Both the position numbers and the translations under genes were made by a program. From assembly GCA_013396755.1 (NCBI GenBank), contig VWZF01003402.1:680326-744325 (forward strand): a stretch of 64,000 nucleotides of DNA, written 5' to 3'. Numbering within the stretch: the stretch's first letter is position 1; every line of letters begins with the position of its first letter. This DNA is from Sclerurus mexicanus. Taxonomy: Eukaryota > Chordata > Aves > Passeriformes > Furnariidae. The notes under the pieces were generated by a model that saw nothing but the letters and a program-made list of their open reading frames with translations, made no database searches and was not told where the DNA came from. Of this stretch, positions 59,801 to 64,000 are shown piece by piece.

Positions 59801-62213
59801 CCAGCACATGGAGTATGAGGTCTCTCTAAATGTTCATTTTAATTTAAAAGAAGATCCTTCGACTTCAGGTTGCATGGGTTTGCATTGCCTTTTTACAATT
59901 TCTTTGCTGTGGGGAGGAGAGTTAGCAATTACAAAATTGAATGTGACTTCTGTGATATTTTGTCAATGGAATTTTAGCAAAGCTATTACTGCTTTTACTT
60001 GTAAGAAAGAAAATGAGAAAAAAAAATGATGTGCTGCATTTGCTTCAAATGATCTGATGTTGATTAACCCATTTCTCATGATTTTGATTTTCCCTAGTTA
60101 ATTCAATGTAGAAATGTGTGGACAGAGTGAGATAGTTGTATTTCCAAAGTATATGGCTTGTAACAATTACTGCAGCCAAGACACAAGGTTTTAAAGGGAG
60201 ATACTGAATTTACTAAGCCTATGGTTTAAGCTGTCTTCATAAACGGGAAATCTTCAATACTTGTTTGTATTTCAGAACACTCCCTTTTCTGTTCTTACTT
60301 GCCTCTGTGAATATTTTTTTCCATGAGCTCAGAGACTTTTTTACCAAACAATAACAAAATCTATAACATTGTCCTTCAAATAGTTCTCACCACCTCTCTG
60401 TTGCTTTTAATGTAAACAAAGATGATCAAATTCATCAACCAAATATGGCCAAGACAGGATGATGTCATTGAAACATGGGGAAAATTTTTTTATTTGTCCA
60501 AGCTTGTCAAAAAATGCAACTATGCAAAATCAAGCAAGAGAAAATTGTGATTGAATTTCTCAAAGGACATCTCGCTCTGACAAATCACTGGAAAAAATGC
60601 TACAAATCCATTGCTTCTGTGGAAATCTATAAGCTAAAACATAGCATACACCAAATGTAACCCAAAGTGTTGGACCACAGTTAATATTCTTACTCTTTGG
60701 AGATATTTCTAAGCAGTGGTAAGAGAGGCTGAATGTTGTGCTGTAGCAGAAGTGCACACAGAGCACAGAGTTAACTACAATATATTTAGCACGCCAGCTT
60801 TTCAGGTGCTGTGAAGAGAGGAAGCAGTCCTTGGATGATATAAAGCAGATTGTTATATAGAACTCAGGCTGTTTCATTCAGTGAAGTGCACTAATAAATT
60901 AGTCACTGAAGAGGTAAACAGAATACTTCTTACTTTGTTTAGAAGAGTGATGTGAAGCAGCTATGAGCAATTTTATTTCCAGAAATCTGAAATTGGATTA
61001 GAAATTGGTTGAGTGATAAAAAATAATGTACAAAGTTGCTGATTTGTTCAATACATTAACAAATAAGAATCATTCTATTTTCATTCTTATTCAGATGTCC
61101 AAAAGATGACAGGTAGCTTTGAGGTAATATGCTGCCCGCTCTATCTCCAGGAATATCTGGTAAAATTGCTGGCACATTTGGTATGATACTTAGCCATGAG
61201 AGCCATCAGAACTTCTGACTTTAATGTGTGTCTAGTTTAACTGTATTTTGTCATGTGGGCCCATGATGCAGGTCTGTATGGTTTTATGTTCTGCAGGCAG
61301 TATTTCTTTGTTCTACGTAGTGCATTTTTTTATGCTGTACTTCTGTTTACTTAAGACTACTACAGTTTTATAGATCAAAGAGTGGCAGAAAAATTCAGCT
61401 CACTGCTGAAATGTGAATGTTATTTGAAAAATCAGAATTCCTTGGGTGGTTTGTCCTGTTTTTTTCAGAATGAATTTGAATGAAGGAAAGCATTAATCTT
61501 TTAACTACACATACAAAGTGGCAATAGGGGTATTGCAAAAAGAGAGAAAGAAAGCTTTGTGTGAACACTGAAGTGTGGAGCTTCCCAGCAGCCCAAGAGA
61601 TAGTTACAGATCTGTAGACAAGCAAATACCAGTGGAGATTATGGGGCACTTGTATTTTGAGTAGATGTTGGTAGTGCTTCGTAAGATTCTGCAGCAGCAT
61701 GGCACAAATGTAAAAGTAGACTAACTATGTGATCTGAGGAGTATTTTAAGAATTTGAAGTTCCCTCCTTACATAATAGAATATGATTTCCTTATGACAAT
61801 TGGAGATCAATAGGAAGCAAGAATTGAAGGTACAGTTGGACTCATCAGTTCCCCATGGGGAGCATTTGGGCTCAGAGGTGTGTGCAAGCATGAATTATGA
61901 GGACCATAGCTCTTTCCTTTTTAATGTCAGTGATAATATATCAGAAGTCAGCTAACAGCTAAATTAATTTCTGTGTGTGTGACTGTCAGTTTGTGGCCCA
62001 CATGATTAAAAAACAGATGGCAAATGTCCGATGAGTCCTGGGGTTGATACGGGCTTTTCTGCTTTATTTTTTATGATACAGAATGCATACTGGGACTGGA
62101 CAATGGCATAGCAGCTGCTTTGTTGCACTTTCAGTTTAAGAGGGAGAGACAAAAACTCCCAGAGCACCAGTGATCAAAGAATAGTGCTCATTTTGTTTGA
62201 AAAAAGTCAGAAT

Positions 62214-62228
62214 ATATATATATATATA
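62214..62228. repeat. (TA)n microsatellite
   Basis: ATATATATATATATAT-type short dinucleotide repeat. Confidence 0.85.
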
Positions 62229-62588
62229 CCTGAGTTTCAGAAAGATAGGTGACCCTTCAGTATATGAAGGACCTTCTGCACCTTGTTAGAAGAGGCCTGG
62301 CAGCATTCACTGTTACAGGTTTTGTCATGAACTATGGGTTTACTCGGAAAGTACTAGTGGGAAAAACTGAAAGATTGAACATAAGATCGTGGGCACTGAC
62401 TTGATGTTGAATGTCTTCACATTTAGCAGTTCAGAGTATGGCTGATATCTGTAGTTTCTCAAAGAAGGCTGTTCCTTTACAGATGTTTTTACAGCATTTG
62501 TTGGGTCATTAGGATAAGGTAAGCTGGTCCAGCTTTCAGCAGAAGATATATAGAACCAAAAGGATAGATGATGTCCTTCTGCTGCCAG

Positions 62589-62612
62589 CTGACAGAGAGC
62601 TGTCTCTGTCAG
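62589..62612. repeat. Perfect inverted repeat: 10-bp arms, 4-base loop
   Basis: CTGACAGAGA (62589-62598), GCTG, TCTCTGTCAG (62603-62612). The arms are exact reverse complements. There is no T run after it that would suggest a terminator in a polymerase III sense, and the stem is too short for a microRNA precursor. Confidence 0.8.
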
Positions 62613-64000
62613 TTAAAATTAATCACATAATATAAAAGCTAATGGCTGAAGTAGCCTAAAGACTAGACAAGGCAAGTACTTCTCAAGTTTTAGTGTCTCA
62701 GGACAAAGGATCTCTAATTTTTTTTTTTTAATGTTCTACATGTCATGTTTCTACTAATGCAATTAATGATTTTTAGTTTGTGAGAAATTAAACCATCAGT
62801 GCTTTTTGTCACAGCTTTTCCAAAGAGATTAGTTCTGTTAGCTGGATAAAGAGCTGTCCATGGGCTGATGGAGATTTAAGTTTTGCAAGTTCTTCCTAAG
62901 CAAGAGGATTTTAATAATGATTAAGACATCCTACACTGACTCTGCTCTTGTATGAGTGACTCAGTCTGAAGGTGGCAAGCTTGATCTGAAACCATGCAAC
63001 TGCATGGTAGGAGTATGCATTGTCTTTTAACAGATTAACTGCCCGTTGTGAAACAGTAGGACAGTAGTCCATGGTACTGTGCAAATTCATGTTCATGAAC
63101 CATGTGTTGTAGAGCAACCATTTAAATACAGTAACTGAAGACCATTAACCTTTACTACTAGTTCTGAAAGAAAAGGAAGGCGTAAAAATGTTAATAGGCT
63201 TATTGTTGAAATCAGTGACAAAATCTGACTGTTGATTTGGTATTCTAAGCATGTCAAACATATGCACAAACTTTTGTGGTATGCTTTTTTCAGAGAATAA
63301 GCCCTTCCCTCTCCTTTCATGGAACATAAAAAGAGGCCTTATTTTTTGTTAGAAATACTTTCAGCATGATATGTTAATCTGAATACAACAAAGATGAGCA
63401 TTAATTTTGAAGTTCATTTATAAATTTGTTGTGTCAGGCTCTGCATAAATAAATAATCAGAATCCTCTATCTCTGAACAACGGATTTCAAAGGGCTGCAG
63501 AAAATAACTTTTTTTTTTCTGATAATATGCAAGTTTATAAATTATTTCCTATATAAATGAACTAGTTATCATGTCTAATAAAATATTAAATGTACATTGT
63601 CAATATTTTTTTGCATATATTTGACAAGAAATGACATAATGACATTAGCCATTCAGCTGAAGAAAATATGAAGTCCTTGGTTTTTTTGCATTGTCTCATT
63701 CAGGGAAGGCCATTAATGATTTTCTTTTGTCGTTTTTTCTTTCTTTACTCTCCTCCTCCCAATAATTTGATTAATCATTTCAGTTACATGTTTCCACTTG
63801 GCAACCCCCAGAATCAAAGGTTCTATCTCAGCAATATATCAAAACAAGTAACACTGCCAAGGTTGGACTAAGCCTTGACATGACACTAAATGAGGAACTT
63901 TATCTCTTGAGATATCTGAGTGGATTAGATTAAATGAACTTTAAAAGGAACTTTAGAACTACAAGCATAACCCACACAATCCATCATCATCATGGCTAGG

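Larger units (their letters stand above)
56851..64000. other. Unannotated A+T-rich non-coding DNA (7.1 kb)
   Basis: No exon, RNA gene or recognisable mobile element is seen. It contains an A11-type run near 57130, a TA microsatellite at 62214-62228, a T9-11 run near 62720 and a perfect short hairpin at 62589-62612. Frames of up to 105 codons (for example 60560-60877 minus) lack domain signatures. Confidence 0.45.

Noticed and set aside
60475..60877. Coding exon (61-codon plus frame and 105-codon minus frame)
   Set aside because: The two overlap on opposite strands, and no protein family is recognised. Frames of this length occur by chance in 64 kb. A protein search would be needed to revive the idea.
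62589..62612. microRNA precursor
   Set aside because: A 10-bp stem with a 4-base loop is far too short for a Drosha substrate, and the flanks do not extend the pairing.
1..64000. CRISPR array, insertion sequences, operons or prophage
   Set aside because: There are no regularly spaced direct repeats, no dense coding and no ribosome-binding-site pattern. The repeat content is that of a vertebrate nuclear genome.

Overview
The window looks like non-coding DNA from a bird nuclear genome, most likely a passerine (songbird). It is A+T-rich. I see no protein-coding exon, no functional RNA gene, no operon-like packing and no bacterial or plasmid feature. The lineage call rests on the repeats. There are several 5'-truncated CR1 LINEs ending in the avian CR1 tail (repeated ATTCTATG-type units, no poly-A). 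There are several solo LTRs of avian ERV families. One reverse-strand SINE has a tRNA-Ile-like head joined to a CR1-like tail, which is the architecture published for the passerine element TguSINE1.

Layout: 1-4962 unannotated; 4963-5095 tRNA-Ile/CR1 SINE (-); 6790-7370 solo LTR family A (+) with a perfect 5-bp target-site duplication; 7376-14805 unannotated; 14806-15775 decayed CR1 with reverse transcriptase remnants (+); about 16235-16630 ERV1-like LTR material (+); 20290-20946 CR1 (+); about 21410-21990 unassigned repeat-like block; 22174-22428 compact alpharetrovirus/ERVK-like solo LTR (+); 24932-24995 LTR scrap (-); 26705-27240 CR1 (+), followed directly by LTR-like sequence (-) to about 27770; 28828-29005 CR1 tail (+); 32107-32656 LTR family C (-); 35974-36551 ERVL-type LTR family B (-); 36552-48888 a 12-kb stretch without recognised mobile elements; 48894-49456 second family A LTR (+); 49737-50297 family B LTR (+) with 5-bp duplication; 51449-52085 LTR family D (-), truncated; about 54690-55010 unassigned GC-rich block; 56768-56850 LTR scrap (-); the rest unannotated.

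No genes work together here. The window is best read as a gene desert or the inside of a very large intron, whose visible history is retrotransposon insertion and decay. The open reading frames present are short, overlap on both strands and either belong to CR1 remnants or look like chance. The unexplained material most likely to be functional is a set of repeat-poor segments dense in homeodomain-type (TAATTA), octamer (ATGCAAAT) and PBX/HOX-type motifs, notably 52430-52920, 54100-54260 and 17860-18130. These could be conserved enhancers, but the sequence alone cannot prove it. I found no convincing undescribed biological system. Family names and consensus comparisons come from memory, not from a database search.
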